A program made the position numbers and the translations under genes. 64,000 nt of DNA, taken from assembly GCF_026191375.1 (NCBI RefSeq), contig NZ_JAODTL010000022.1:1-64000 (forward strand). The letters are read 5' to 3'. Under the pieces are notes generated by a model. It made no database searches, was not told the DNA's origin, and saw only the letters and a program-made list of their open reading frames with translations. Positions within the stretch are counted from its first letter, which is position 1. The number at the start of each line of letters is the position of its first letter. Source of the DNA: Marinomonas pontica (GTDB taxonomy: Bacteria; Pseudomonadota; Gammaproteobacteria; Pseudomonadales; Marinomonadaceae). Of the stretch, positions 28,672 through 38,309 are shown piece after piece.

Positions 28672-29766
28672 TTAGTTTTGATAGTGTGCGTCAACAAGAT
28701 CGCCAGCCGACACAAAACCTTGTCCGACGGTGATGATGTTTACATTATCAGGCAGGCCCACCACCCAAACTTGATCCCGTTCAGACTTCACAATTTCCAC
28801 CGGCGTAATCGTCACCGTATTGTCAATACTGATGGTTTTAATGGCGGTTCTGCCGGTGTCGTCTAGCGTTAACAATGCAGGAGACAAAGCATGGGCTTTT
28901 TGTTCATCCACAATGAAATCGACCGCCGCGGTAAGCCCTGCTGAAATTTTGTTATCGGGGTTGTCAATTTGCATCTCAACGCTGATGGTGCGGCTGGATT
29001 CGTTGGCTGTAGTGCTAACATAAGACACAAAGCCTTCCGCTTCGTAGCCGGATTCCAAGCGAATATTGCCGGGCGTGCCAACAGCAATCTGATGGATTTT
29101 ATTTTGCGGGATGTCCACTCGAACTTTAATGGGGTTGAGTGAAACCAGAGTACCAACCGTTGCGCCATTCGACAGAACTTGGCCAGTTTGTACGTCTAAT
29201 GTATTTAAAATGCCGGAAAAAGGCGCTGTTAGCGTAGCGTTTTCTAAATCAACCATTAACGCACTTTGCGTGGCTTTCGCAGACGCTAGATCGGTTTCGG
29301 CCTGAGCCAAGTTCACTTTTGAAGATAGATTAGTGCTATTGAGCTTTTTGATGCCATCTAGCTCAAGCTGTCGTTGTTTGACCAAGAGAGTGGCTTGCTC
29401 AATTTGTAATTTCAGTGTTCGGGTGTCAATTTGTAGAATCGGTTGGCCTTTTTTGACAAAGAGGCCTTTTTCAATGGGGAGCTTGGTGATTCGTCCTTGG
29501 TAGCTGTTGACCAGAGTGAGCGTCTCATCGGCTAAGGTTTTACCGCTCAATGGCAAATGCATTTCAATACGCTTTGGTGTGAGCGTTTTGGCTTGTACAG
29601 AATAGGCCAATTTACTCTCTGTTGAATGCGAAGAAGCGGTGTTTTCTGTAGGTTGGCTTTCTGTTGGACTGACGGTAACGCCATTACCACCGGCAAGCAT
29701 CCAGCCGACCGTTGCGGTTGCTACGACAACGGCTGTGATTGGGCCTAACTTATTTTTTAACGCCAT
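28672..29766 (-). CDS. RND efflux adaptor (membrane fusion protein)
   Basis: A 364-residue periplasmic adaptor that links the RND pump to an outer-membrane channel. It has an N-terminal membrane anchor (ITAVVVATATVGWMLAGGNG, ~8-27), the split lipoyl halves (VNSYQGRITKLPIEKGLFVKKG, positions ~87-108, and ATLTAPFSGIL, ~182) around a helical hairpin (~115-175), a beta-barrel domain (~215-290) and a C-terminal membrane-proximal domain. No lipobox is present, so it is anchored by the helix. It is the first gene of the pump operon and is divergent from uup; no regulator gene lies beside it. Confidence 0.9.
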   Translation of the reverse strand: MALKNKLGPITAVVVATATVGWMLAGGNGVTVSPTESQPTENTASSHSTESKLAYSVQAKTLTPKRIEMHLPLSGKTLADETLTLVNSYQGRITKLPIEKGLFVKKGQPILQIDTRTLKLQIEQATLLVKQRQLELDGIKKLNSTNLSSKVNLAQAETDLASAKATQSALMVDLENATLTAPFSGILNTLDVQTGQVLSNGATVGTLVSLNPIKVRVDIPQNKIHQIAVGTPGNIRLESGYEAEGFVSYVSTTANESSRTISVEMQIDNPDNKISAGLTAAVDFIVDEQKAHALSPALLTLDDTGRTAIKTISIDNTVTITPVEIVKSERDQVWVVGLPDNVNIITVGQGFVSAGDLVDAHYQN

Positions 29767-29901
29767 TTAACGCTCCAAGCTATTGAAAAGTTATTGTTAT
29801 GTAAGCCTTAGTATATTCGCAAATAATAAGGAAGAAAGAGGTATTCTATAATATCTGAACAATTGGTCATGATGTTAATTGTTCGATTCCAGTATTAAAG
29901 A

Positions 29902-29959
29902 AGCAAATACCATTCTGAATAAAATATTCCTTTTCTTTTTATTCAGAATGGTATTTGCT
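29902..29959. repeat. 23-bp perfect inverted repeat with 12-base loop
   Basis: The arm at 29902-29924 (AGCAAATACCATTCTGAATA...) is the exact complement of 29937-29959, around the pyrimidine-rich loop TATTCCTTTTCT. It sits between the divergent RND operon and uup, so it is not at a gene end. It could be a cruciform, a small repeated element, or a leader hairpin of uup. Confidence 0.85.
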
Positions 29960-30021
29960 GAACCTTCGCTTAGAAGAATGATACTATACGGCCACAAAAT
30001 TTTTACTTTATATGGATAGAT

Positions 30022-31950
30022 ATGAGTCTATTGTCGTTAGAACAGATCAGTGTTGCTTTTGGGCATAATCCACTGCTGTCAAAAATCAGTTTTTCAGCAG
30101 AAGCTGGAGAGCGTGTTGCCATTATCGGTCGTAACGGTGCTGGTAAATCTACATTATTAAAAGTCATCTCTGGTGAGCAAGTTGCTGATGAAGGGGTCGT
30201 GCGTTTAGAAGGTGGCATGACCATCGGGCAGTTACCACAAGAATTGCCTGACGCAAATGACAAAACCGTGCGAGAGGTGGTCAGTGAAGGTGCGGGTGAA
30301 GCGCACTCTCTTATGACTCGTTATTTCAAATTATTAGAAGATTTCGAGAATGATCACGCCAACGAGCTGAGTGATATTCAGACTGAATTGGATCGCATTC
30401 AGGGTTGGGATTTAGAGCAACGTGTGAACCACATGATTCAGCGTTTGGCTTTGCCTGCTGATAAGCTGATGTCTGAACTTTCTGGTGGTTGGCGTCGTCG
30501 TGTTATTTTGGCGCAAGCGTTGATTTCTAATCCAGATGTTTTGCTATTAGACGAGCCGACGAACCATTTGGACGTGCCAACCATCGAATGGATGGAGCAA
30601 CAGCTTCAGCAATTCCGTGGTTTGATTTTGTTCATTACCCATGACCGTCGTTTCCTAGAAAAATTGGCTAACCGCATTATTGAACTTGATCGTGGCAATC
30701 TTATTTCCTTCAGCGGCAACATCACGGCTTTCCTTGCTTTTAAAGAGAAAATGCTTGAAGAAGAAGAGCGCGCAAACGCCTTGTTCGATAAACGCCTTGC
30801 TGAAGAAGAAGTGTGGATTCGTCAGGGCATTAAAGCACGTCGGACCCGCAACGAAGGGCGAGTGCGTGCTTTGAAAGCGTTGCGAGAAGAACGATCTCAG
30901 CGTATTAATCGTCAAGGTAATGCCAAAATGGCGATTGAGACCAAAGATAAATCTGGTAAATTGGTTGCCGAATTTACGCAAGTTGGTCACTCTTTTGAAG
31001 ATAAAGTCATCCTACAGCCGATGGACTTTATGGTGAATCGTGGCGATCGTATTGGTCTGATTGGTCCAAATGGTTGTGGTAAAAGTACCTTCCTAAAAAT
31101 TCTATTAGGCGATCTAGAGCCTGAAACCGGCACAGTGCGTCAAGGCACCAAGCTTGATGTCGCCTATTTCGATCAGCTGCGTGAGCAACTTGACCCAGAA
31201 CAAACGGTTGCGGAAAACGTGGGTGAGGGCAAAGACGTTATCGAAATCAATGGTCAGAACAAACATGTTATTGGCTACCTTGGAGACTTCCTTTTCCCAC
31301 CTGAGCGTGCTCGTACGCCTGTAAAAGCCTTGTCTGGTGGTGAGCGAAATCGTGTGTTGCTAGCGAAGTTATTTACTCGCCCAGCCAACCTTTTGATCAT
31401 GGATGAGCCAACCAACGACCTAGATGTTGAAACATTAGAGCTGCTTGAAGAACTTCTGATGAACTACCACGGCACATTGTTGTTGGTTAGCCATGATCGT
31501 GCTTTCCTAGATAACGTGGTTACCAGTGTGATTGCGTTTGAAGGCGAAGGTCGAGTCAAAGAATACGTTGGTGGCTATCAAGATTGGATCCGTCAAGGTG
31601 GTAAATTCCCAACAGAATCCACGTCACAAACGGACGACGCGCCAAGCAAAAAAGAAAAGGCCAAAGCGGAAGCCAAAAAAGTCGAAGAAGAGAAAAAATC
31701 TTCTGTGCAAGCTAAGCCAAAAGCCAAACTCAGTTATAAAATGCAGCGCGAATTTGACACTATGCCTGCGACCATTGCGAAGTTGGAAGAAGAGATCGCC
31801 GCATTGCATGTCACCACGAGCGCGCCAGAATTTTATACCGATGATGCGGATAAGGTTCAGAAAACTTTGGCAAAATTAGCGCATAAAGAAGAAGAGCTTG
31901 AAACAACCATGGAGCGTTGGTTAGAGCTTGAAGAGATGCAAAACGGGTAG
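30022..31950 (+). CDS. uup: ABC-F family ATPase Uup
   Basis: ABC-F proteins have two fused ATPase domains and no membrane part; Uup acts on ribosomes and on branched DNA, and its loss raises transposon excision in E. coli. The 642-residue protein shows both P-loops (GRNGAGKST ~36, GPNGCGKST ~349), both signatures (ELSGGWRRRV ~152, ALSGGERNRV ~440), both Walker B motifs (LLLDEPTNHLD, LIMDEPTNDLD), the interdomain linker (~240-320) and a lysine-rich stretch (~540-570) before the C-terminal coiled-coil domain (~570-642) that marks Uup. It starts the operon with DUF2760 and the two Hsp70 genes (spacing three bases). Confidence 0.9.
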   Translation: MSLLSLEQISVAFGHNPLLSKISFSAEAGERVAIIGRNGAGKSTLLKVISGEQVADEGVVRLEGGMTIGQLPQELPDANDKTVREVVSEGAGEAHSLMTRYFKLLEDFENDHANELSDIQTELDRIQGWDLEQRVNHMIQRLALPADKLMSELSGGWRRRVILAQALISNPDVLLLDEPTNHLDVPTIEWMEQQLQQFRGLILFITHDRRFLEKLANRIIELDRGNLISFSGNITAFLAFKEKMLEEEERANALFDKRLAEEEVWIRQGIKARRTRNEGRVRALKALREERSQRINRQGNAKMAIETKDKSGKLVAEFTQVGHSFEDKVILQPMDFMVNRGDRIGLIGPNGCGKSTFLKILLGDLEPETGTVRQGTKLDVAYFDQLREQLDPEQTVAENVGEGKDVIEINGQNKHVIGYLGDFLFPPERARTPVKALSGGERNRVLLAKLFTRPANLLIMDEPTNDLDVETLELLEELLMNYHGTLLLVSHDRAFLDNVVTSVIAFEGEGRVKEYVGGYQDWIRQGGKFPTESTSQTDDAPSKKEKAKAEAKKVEEEKKSSVQAKPKAKLSYKMQREFDTMPATIAKLEEEIAALHVTTSAPEFYTDDADKVQKTLAKLAHKEEELETTMERWLELEEMQNG

Positions 31951-31953
31951 ATT

Positions 31954-32562
31954 ATGACGAATAAAATTAAACCAGTTTCATTTATACCGCGCTTTTTTGG
32001 CGCTTTCGGTCAGTTCTTTAAATACATGGGGAGCGGCGACTATGCCGCTCGCTGTCAAACGGTGGATCAAGGCGAGCCATTTGCCTTCGAAGTCGAGCCG
32101 AAAGTCATTACAGAAGAAGTGGAAGTTATTCGTGAAATCGAAGTCGCTGCCCCTGTTTTGGACACGGTTAATGCTGACGGTGCGCATCAGTTATTGCAAC
32201 TGTTGCAACAAGAAGCACGTTTTATCGATTTCATACAAGAAAGCATTGATGATTACAGCGATGCAGACGTAGGTGCGGCATCTCGCCAAATTCACGCTGG
32301 TTGTTCTAAAGTGCTCAAGCAACATTTTACCATTGATGTGGTGTCTCTTGACGTATTGAATACCGCGGCGGAAAGCAGCCGTGTTGAAGTGCCAGCCGGC
32401 TATGACGCTAAGCAAATTAAGCTTGAAGGTCGTGTTGAAGGCGATGGTCCTTATGCTGGCTCATTAATTCACCCAGGCTGGAAGGTAACAGAAACACGTT
32501 TACCAAAAGTAACCAATACAGAAAGTCTGAACATTTTGGCGCCAGCTGAAGTCGAGGTATAA
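31954..32562 (+). CDS. DUF2760 family protein
   Basis: A 202-residue protein recognised as DUF2760 from its features: an N-terminal basic/aromatic helix (IPRFFGAFGQFFKYMGSGDY, ~9-28), a middle helical part LLQLLQQEARFIDFIQESID (~75-94) with the family hallmark of an LLQ-rich start, GCSKVLKQHF, and the conserved ending GPYAGSLIHPGWKV (~165-178). Function is unknown. It lies three bases after uup and four before an Hsp70 gene. DUF2760 genes regularly precede such Hsp70 pairs, so a co-chaperone or adaptor role is plausible but unproven. Confidence 0.85.
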   Translation: MTNKIKPVSFIPRFFGAFGQFFKYMGSGDYAARCQTVDQGEPFAFEVEPKVITEEVEVIREIEVAAPVLDTVNADGAHQLLQLLQQEARFIDFIQESIDDYSDADVGAASRQIHAGCSKVLKQHFTIDVVSLDVLNTAAESSRVEVPAGYDAKQIKLEGRVEGDGPYAGSLIHPGWKVTETRLPKVTNTESLNILAPAEVEV

Positions 32563-32566
32563 ATCC

Positions 32567-34333
32567 ATGAGTCAATATTTCATTGGTATCGACTTGGGTA
32601 CCACGCATTCTGCTGTCTATTTTTCTCCATCTAGCCAAACCGCAAGCGAACCTGATCAAGTAGGGCGCATTCAGCAATTGGCAATTCCGCAGTTTATTGC
32701 GGCTGGTCAAGTGGATGTTCGTCCTTTGCTTCCTTCCTTTGTGTATTTTCCTCACCAAAGCGAATTCCTAGAAAGTGATCTACAACTTCCTTGGGGCAAA
32801 GCAGGCGCTATCGTCGGACAGTTGGCTCGTGAGCTAGGAGCGAGATCTTCTGGCCGATTGGTACAAAGTGCTAAAAGCTGGTTATGCCATTCTCGCGTGA
32901 GTGCGGATGAAGCGGTATTACCTGTGGATGCGCTTGAAGAAGTAGAAAAAGTGTCTCCAGCCCAGGTGACAGAAACCTTATTAGCGCATTTGGTCAGTGC
33001 ATGGAGCCATCAATTTCCTGATGCGCCCATTGCTGAGCAAACCCTTGTTATAACTGTGCCTGCGTCATTTGACCCAGCTGCGCGTGCCATTACCGAACAA
33101 GCCGCAGAAAAAGTTGGTTTGCGTGCACGTTTAATCGAAGAACCGTTAGCGGCGTTTTATGCTTGGCTGAGCGATCAGCCAAATTGGGCCGACAGCCTAG
33201 ATGTTAACGAGCATATCTTGGTTGTCGACGTGGGCGGTGGTACAACAGATTTATCGTTAATCCAAGCGGTAGAGCAGGATGGAGCGCTTGGCCTTGAGCG
33301 TGTAGCGGTTGGTCGTCATATCTTGCTTGGCGGTGACAATATGGATTTGACGCTGACTTACCATTTGGCGGCTCAGCTAGCGCAAAACGGCACGAATCTT
33401 GAACCGTGGCAAATTAGCGGATTGACCCAAGCTTGCCGTGAAGCAAAAGAGCGTTTGTTAACCAATGCGGATTTAGAAGACATGAGCGTTGTTGTGCCAA
33501 GTCGAGGTCGCAGTTTATTTAATAACAGTATCAAAGCCACCCTGACACAAAGCGACGTTCAGCAACTTTTGATCGATGGTTTTTTTCCTCAAGTTCAACT
33601 CGGTGAGCAGGCTCAAAAAACGGCCCGCAGTGGTTTTAGTGCGATCAATTTGGATTACGAAGGTGATCCAGCGATCACTCGTCACATCAGCGAGTTCTTA
33701 GCTCAACACGATGTTAAGCCAAGTAAGATTTTGTTAAACGGCGGTGTGTTTAACGCCAATGTCATTCGCAGTACATTGGAAGCGCGATTGGCTAGTATGC
33801 TGGGTGGCCGTGAAATAACGATGCTGACACCATCACATTTGGATCACGCGGTGGCCAAAGGTGCAACGTATTATGCCCAGGTGCAAGCCGAAGGCGGTGT
33901 TAAAGTAAAAAGTGGACTAGCGGCAAACTACTACATTGGTGTTGCCAGCCCCATGCCGGCGATTCCTGGCATGGCTCCACCGGTTGATGCGATTTGTGTC
34001 GCGCCATTTGGTTTGGAGGAAGGTTCAGAAGAGCAAATGCTGCCGAATGAGTTTTCTCTTGTGGTTGGTGAAAGTGTGACATTCCGTTTCTTCCAATCAC
34101 AACACAGTGATGTCGATTCGGTTGGTAAAGTCATTGCGTCATTTTCTGTTCCCCAGCTAAATGAATTGAATCCTTTATCGATTCGACTTGATGCCGGTCA
34201 CTACCAAGCTGGCGACATGGTGCGAGTCTATCTGACGGCCCGTGTTACTGAATTGGGGCTGCTGCTGTTACAAGCACACGACACCCAATCGGATCTAAGT
34301 TGGACGATTGAGTTTCAAGTCAGGGAGTCTTAA
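32567..34333 (+). CDS. Hsp70 family protein (first of pair)
   Basis: A 588-residue Hsp70-type ATPase, distinct from DnaK. The actin-like nucleotide-binding domain is complete: phosphate 1 motif GIDLGTTHSAVYF (~6-18), connect region LVITVPASFDPAARAITEQA (~160-179), phosphate 2 DVGGGTTDLSLI (~222-233) and the adenosine motif LLNGGVFNANVI (~385). A beta-rich C-terminal part (~430-588) may stand for the substrate domain, but the LLDVTPLSLG-type linker of DnaK is not seen and there is no helical lid. It lies between DUF2760 and a second Hsp70 gene, three bases upstream of the latter. Confidence 0.85.
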   Translation: MSQYFIGIDLGTTHSAVYFSPSSQTASEPDQVGRIQQLAIPQFIAAGQVDVRPLLPSFVYFPHQSEFLESDLQLPWGKAGAIVGQLARELGARSSGRLVQSAKSWLCHSRVSADEAVLPVDALEEVEKVSPAQVTETLLAHLVSAWSHQFPDAPIAEQTLVITVPASFDPAARAITEQAAEKVGLRARLIEEPLAAFYAWLSDQPNWADSLDVNEHILVVDVGGGTTDLSLIQAVEQDGALGLERVAVGRHILLGGDNMDLTLTYHLAAQLAQNGTNLEPWQISGLTQACREAKERLLTNADLEDMSVVVPSRGRSLFNNSIKATLTQSDVQQLLIDGFFPQVQLGEQAQKTARSGFSAINLDYEGDPAITRHISEFLAQHDVKPSKILLNGGVFNANVIRSTLEARLASMLGGREITMLTPSHLDHAVAKGATYYAQVQAEGGVKVKSGLAANYYIGVASPMPAIPGMAPPVDAICVAPFGLEEGSEEQMLPNEFSLVVGESVTFRFFQSQHSDVDSVGKVIASFSVPQLNELNPLSIRLDAGHYQAGDMVRVYLTARVTELGLLLLQAHDTQSDLSWTIEFQVRES

Positions 34334-34336
34334 ACC

Positions 34337-37057
34337 ATGGCGCAGACGGCTTTTCCTTCTACTTATCGCGTAGGCATTGATTTGGGGACAACCAACTGTG
34401 TTGTCTCTTATATTCAAGTATCAAATGATTCGAATGTCAATGCGCCAGAATTATTGCCGATTCCGCAAGTGATGGCGGATGGTTCTGTGCAAGAGTTCAC
34501 GCATTTGCCCAGTGCTATTTATGTTTTGGCCTCCGATGAAGTGGGTAAAATCGATCCGGTTTTGCCTTGGCGTCATCATGATAAAGAGCGCATCGTGGGT
34601 GTTGGTGCGTTGGCATTAGGTCAGCGTCGAGCAGGGCAATTGATACAAAGCGCGAAAAGTTGGTTAAGCCATCGTCAGGTCGATAGGCGCTCGGCTATTT
34701 TGCCTTGGGCGAGTGAGTTCCCGAAAAAGCTCAGCCCTCTTGAGGCCAGCAAGGTTCTTTTATTACACATTAAGCAAAGCTGGAATCATCGTTTTGCCGA
34801 TGCACCGCTAGAGTCACAATCCATCGCGTTAACCTTGCCAGCATCTTTTGATGAAGAGGCGCGAGCGTTAACTTTGGAAGCGGCGAAATTGGCGGGGTTG
34901 CAGGATTTATATCTGCTGGAAGAGCCACAGGCAGCTTGTTATCACTACATCAGTGATGACGAAAAACTCGCTGCATTAGCGGACAAAAAAATGCTTTTGG
35001 TTGTCGATATCGGCGGTGGCACCAGTGATTTTAGTTTGGTGGCGATCAAGCCCACGTCAGCTAAAAACAGCAGCGTATCCCTTAAGCGTGTTGCCGTAGG
35101 CGAACATTTATTGCTGGGTGGCGATAACCTAGATCAAGCCTTGGCGTTTCAGTTAGATCCAAAGCAAATTTCTGCTTTATCAGCCACGCGTTTAGCGGCC
35201 TTGGTTCAGCAAACTCGTCAGGCAAAAGAGACGTTGTTGGGAGAAGGCGCGCCAGACTCGTTAAGCATTACAGTACTTGGTGGTGGTAGTCGATTAATTG
35301 GTGGCTCGCAGAAATTTGATGTCTCCAGAGACGCCTTGTTAGAACAAATTCACAATGGCTTTTTCCCTTTGGTGAATCATGATAACAAGGTGCAAAACAG
35401 CGATTACGCTATGCACACCTTGGGCTTACCTTACGAATCAGATCCTGCTTTTACACGCCATTTAGCGGCGTTCCTGCAGCAGCATAAAACGGCAATTGAA
35501 GCAGCAACAGGCTCTCCTATGCCGGATGCGGTGTTGTTTAATGGTGGTCTGTTTAATAGTCCAGTGTTGAAGTCACGTCTGATAGAACAACTTAATGCTT
35601 GGTCTGCTGAACCGATTCTTGCTTGTACTGCGGACGAACCTAACGACGCGGTGGCCAAAGGTGCGGCCATGTATCTAAACGCTTTAGCAGGCGAAAGTGC
35701 GCGTATTGAAAGTGGTGTGGCGCATAGTTTGTATTTGAAACTTGGTGAAGATCAATTCGTTGGCATCTTGCCAAAGGACACCCTGAAAGGCGAAACCATT
35801 CACTTGGAACAAGAGTTCTTTGTGACTTTGGGTCAGCAAGTTCAGTTTCCTTTGTATCGATCCGACGACCATATCGATTGTGTCGTCGGTAAGGTACGCG
35901 ATCAAAATGGGCTGCATTACATTTCCACCTTGATGACAGAACTAGACGGTTCCATCGAGTCGCAAGAAACGGCGGTAAGCCTATCGGTGCAAATGACCGA
36001 AGTGGGTGTGTTGCAAGTGGTGTTAAACGCCAATAATCAGAAAGACCAGTGGCGTTTGGATTTCTCGACCCATGAGGGTTCCTCACAAGAGAGTGAGCAA
36101 GCTGATGAAAGTGGTTTGCTGCATGCCAATATGGGGCAAGCTGAAGAGCATTTAGCTAAGTGTTTTTCCAGTGCGGGTCAAAAACAAAATCCTGACTTGG
36201 TTAAATCGCTTAAACAGGATTTGGACCAGCTGTTGGGCCATCGAGATAATTGGAATCTTGCCACGTCGCGGCGTTTGGTGGATAAACTGTTAAGTGTGAA
36301 ATCAGGTCGAACAAAAAGTGCTCAGCATGAACGGCAATGGTTGCAGCTCATGGGTTATTGTTTGCGCCCAGGCTTTGGTGCTGAGGATGACTTAGCGCGA
36401 GTTCAGCAAGTAGTTAACATTACTAAAGCAGGCGTCCAGTTCGATACGGCACCCGTTTGGGGGCAGTATTGGACTTTGTATCGCCGAATTGCTGGTGGCT
36501 TATCGGTGGAACAACAAACGCATTTGTTTAAACAGTTTAGCCAGTACTATTCGCCAACAGGGCAGCGCTCTCGTGACAAGATGAAAGCGCTGACGACAAA
36601 ATCCAGCGATGATCTGATCCGTCTAGTTGGTGCGTTAGAGAGTCTGTCTAACGAAGATAAAACCACTGCCATAGATTGGTTACTAAAGCGTTTGCAAAAA
36701 ACGTCTGAGCCAGACACGGCTTGGTGGACAATAGGGCGCATCGCTTCTCGTCATCTTTTATCTGGCAAGCAAGCGCAAAGAATTGCTGAGGATCAGCTCT
36801 TTCCGATTCTAGAAACCGTTCTTAAGGAAGATTGGAAGAAGCGCAAACAAGCCGGATTGGCCGCGGTTTTGATGAGCCAAGTCAGCCTTGGTGAATCCGA
36901 AAAACTGGGCTTTTTACGTAAAAAAGTGGCGAACAAACTCAAAAAGGGCAAATGCCCAGCGCAATGGTTGGAACGGTTAGAAAGTCAAATTGAGATTAAC
37001 AGTGATGAACTGAATGCCTTGGTCGGTGAAAGCTTACCTATCGGTTTGCGTTTATAA
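34337..37057 (+). CDS. Large Hsp70 family protein with DUF3731-type C-terminal extension
   Basis: A 906-residue protein with an Hsp70-type N-terminal ATPase domain (GIDLGTTNCVVSY ~13-25, LPASFDEEARALTLEAAK ~167-184, VVDIGGGTSDFSLV ~224-237, LFNGGLFNSPVL ~399-410) and a beta-rich middle region (~460-585). A helical extension (~600-906) follows, with segments such as WLQLMGYCLRPGFGAEDD, DRVRALW-like helices and WWTIGRIASRHLL, which I assign to DUF3731 from memory. The end KCPAQWLERL is typical of the family. It is the last gene of the uup-DUF2760-Hsp70-Hsp70 unit. Function of this subfamily is unknown. Confidence 0.83.
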   Translation: MAQTAFPSTYRVGIDLGTTNCVVSYIQVSNDSNVNAPELLPIPQVMADGSVQEFTHLPSAIYVLASDEVGKIDPVLPWRHHDKERIVGVGALALGQRRAGQLIQSAKSWLSHRQVDRRSAILPWASEFPKKLSPLEASKVLLLHIKQSWNHRFADAPLESQSIALTLPASFDEEARALTLEAAKLAGLQDLYLLEEPQAACYHYISDDEKLAALADKKMLLVVDIGGGTSDFSLVAIKPTSAKNSSVSLKRVAVGEHLLLGGDNLDQALAFQLDPKQISALSATRLAALVQQTRQAKETLLGEGAPDSLSITVLGGGSRLIGGSQKFDVSRDALLEQIHNGFFPLVNHDNKVQNSDYAMHTLGLPYESDPAFTRHLAAFLQQHKTAIEAATGSPMPDAVLFNGGLFNSPVLKSRLIEQLNAWSAEPILACTADEPNDAVAKGAAMYLNALAGESARIESGVAHSLYLKLGEDQFVGILPKDTLKGETIHLEQEFFVTLGQQVQFPLYRSDDHIDCVVGKVRDQNGLHYISTLMTELDGSIESQETAVSLSVQMTEVGVLQVVLNANNQKDQWRLDFSTHEGSSQESEQADESGLLHANMGQAEEHLAKCFSSAGQKQNPDLVKSLKQDLDQLLGHRDNWNLATSRRLVDKLLSVKSGRTKSAQHERQWLQLMGYCLRPGFGAEDDLARVQQVVNITKAGVQFDTAPVWGQYWTLYRRIAGGLSVEQQTHLFKQFSQYYSPTGQRSRDKMKALTTKSSDDLIRLVGALESLSNEDKTTAIDWLLKRLQKTSEPDTAWWTIGRIASRHLLSGKQAQRIAEDQLFPILETVLKEDWKKRKQAGLAAVLMSQVSLGESEKLGFLRKKVANKLKKGKCPAQWLERLESQIEINSDELNALVGESLPIGLRL

Positions 37058-37101
37058 ATTAACGCTTTATCACGGTCACCAAAGCAATGTGTTTGACCCA
37101 A

Positions 37102-38286
37102 TCACTCGTAGTTCTTTTTCGCTTTGGTGACTTTTTCTAAGTACATTTGAGATTCCGATCTTGGGTGATCGTATCTAAGTTTCTTATACACATTGCTTGT
37201 GGATGTCTGGTTAATTTTGCTCATTGCGCGAGTCCGGTCAGTATCAAATGTTTTTAATACATTGCCAGTGCCGCCGTTATAGGCAGAGATCATCGAATAT
37301 TCTTGGCTAGTTTTGTTTGCGACTTTGGAGAGGTAACGCGTTTGTAAAATGTACAGATAGGCGCTGCCGATGTCGATGTTGTTGGCGGGTGAAAAAAGCA
37401 CTTCTTTGGTCGGTTCGCCGGATTTTTTCTTTACTAAATTATAAACGTCCTGACCTGCTGTCGCAGGTACGACTTGCATCAAACCATAGGCGTTCGCTGG
37501 GCTGACGGCGTATGGGTTAAACGAGCTTTCGGTTTCAATTATGCCGTAAATAAGCGCGGGCGATAAGTTATAGCGTTGCGCCGCGGCAATCACGTATTGG
37601 CTGTATTTTTCTTGCCGAAGGTGTTCGTGTTGGGCGACTAAATTAAACTCTACGGCGTAAACCGTTTTGCCATTGGATGTGGACTTTTTTAGTTTATTGG
37701 ACACTAGATAATTAGAGTAGCGTTCCGCTCGCCAGCGATATTGTACCAATTTGCCATCGTGGTCTATGACTTGAGGGTATAAAAAAGGCACACCTTCGGT
37801 ATTGGGTGCATCGCTGGAAAAAATATCGGTTTTTGTTGGGTCCGCCGTGGTCAGTAATGTGGTGGCTACGGCTTGTTTAAGGGTGTTGAGAGGTTGCTCG
37901 GTCGTTAATGTTTCGACACGCACGGTGCCTTTTTCAAAGTCGACAATGGTTCTTGCCTGATAGTCATTTGTGTACTTAACGTACTTTTTCTTTTCAGGAA
38001 GTTCGCTATTACCTTTCCCCCATTTTTTATTTACTTTCTGATCCAATTCGGCGTACAGCGCTTTGATTGCTTTGATGTCTGCTCTTATCGCGTCTCTGGT
38101 GACTTTTGCTTGCTTGGCAATGGCTTTAACGTCATCAATGTCGTCTGCGTTTTTGATTTGCTTTGAAAGTTGATCCACAGAATCAACAGAGTCAAAGGAC
38201 AATGGCAGGGACTGGCAGCCATTTAATGTTAGTAATAAAAAGCCGATGCATGCGGTGGCGGAGTGTCGGGCAATAGTTTCTAACAT
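37102..38286 (-). CDS. mltC: Membrane-bound lytic murein transglycosylase C
   Basis: MltC cleaves glycan strands of peptidoglycan, leaving anhydromuramoyl ends. I start at ATG 38286 (AAGG upstream), which gives a lipoprotein signal with lipobox LNGC at ~24. The DUF3393 N-terminal domain (~30-215) is followed by an SLT domain (~225-394) with the catalytic Glu in YGIIETESSFNPYAVS, then NAYGLMQVVPATAG and YNGGTGNVLK. The 394-residue length is near that of E. coli MltC. As read, the same frame stays open upstream into the OsmC-YcaO gene up to 39066, but that joined frame is an artefact of the broken upstream gene. Confidence 0.88.
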   Translation of the reverse strand: MLETIARHSATACIGFLLLTLNGCQSLPLSFDSVDSVDQLSKQIKNADDIDDVKAIAKQAKVTRDAIRADIKAIKALYAELDQKVNKKWGKGNSELPEKKKYVKYTNDYQARTIVDFEKGTVRVETLTTEQPLNTLKQAVATTLLTTADPTKTDIFSSDAPNTEGVPFLYPQVIDHDGKLVQYRWRAERYSNYLVSNKLKKSTSNGKTVYAVEFNLVAQHEHLRQEKYSQYVIAAAQRYNLSPALIYGIIETESSFNPYAVSPANAYGLMQVVPATAGQDVYNLVKKKSGEPTKEVLFSPANNIDIGSAYLYILQTRYLSKVANKTSQEYSMISAYNGGTGNVLKTFDTDRTRAMSKINQTSTSNVYKKLRYDHPRSESQMYLEKVTKAKKNYE

Positions 38287-38309
38287 TAAATGACCTTGTG
38301 TATTATCGT

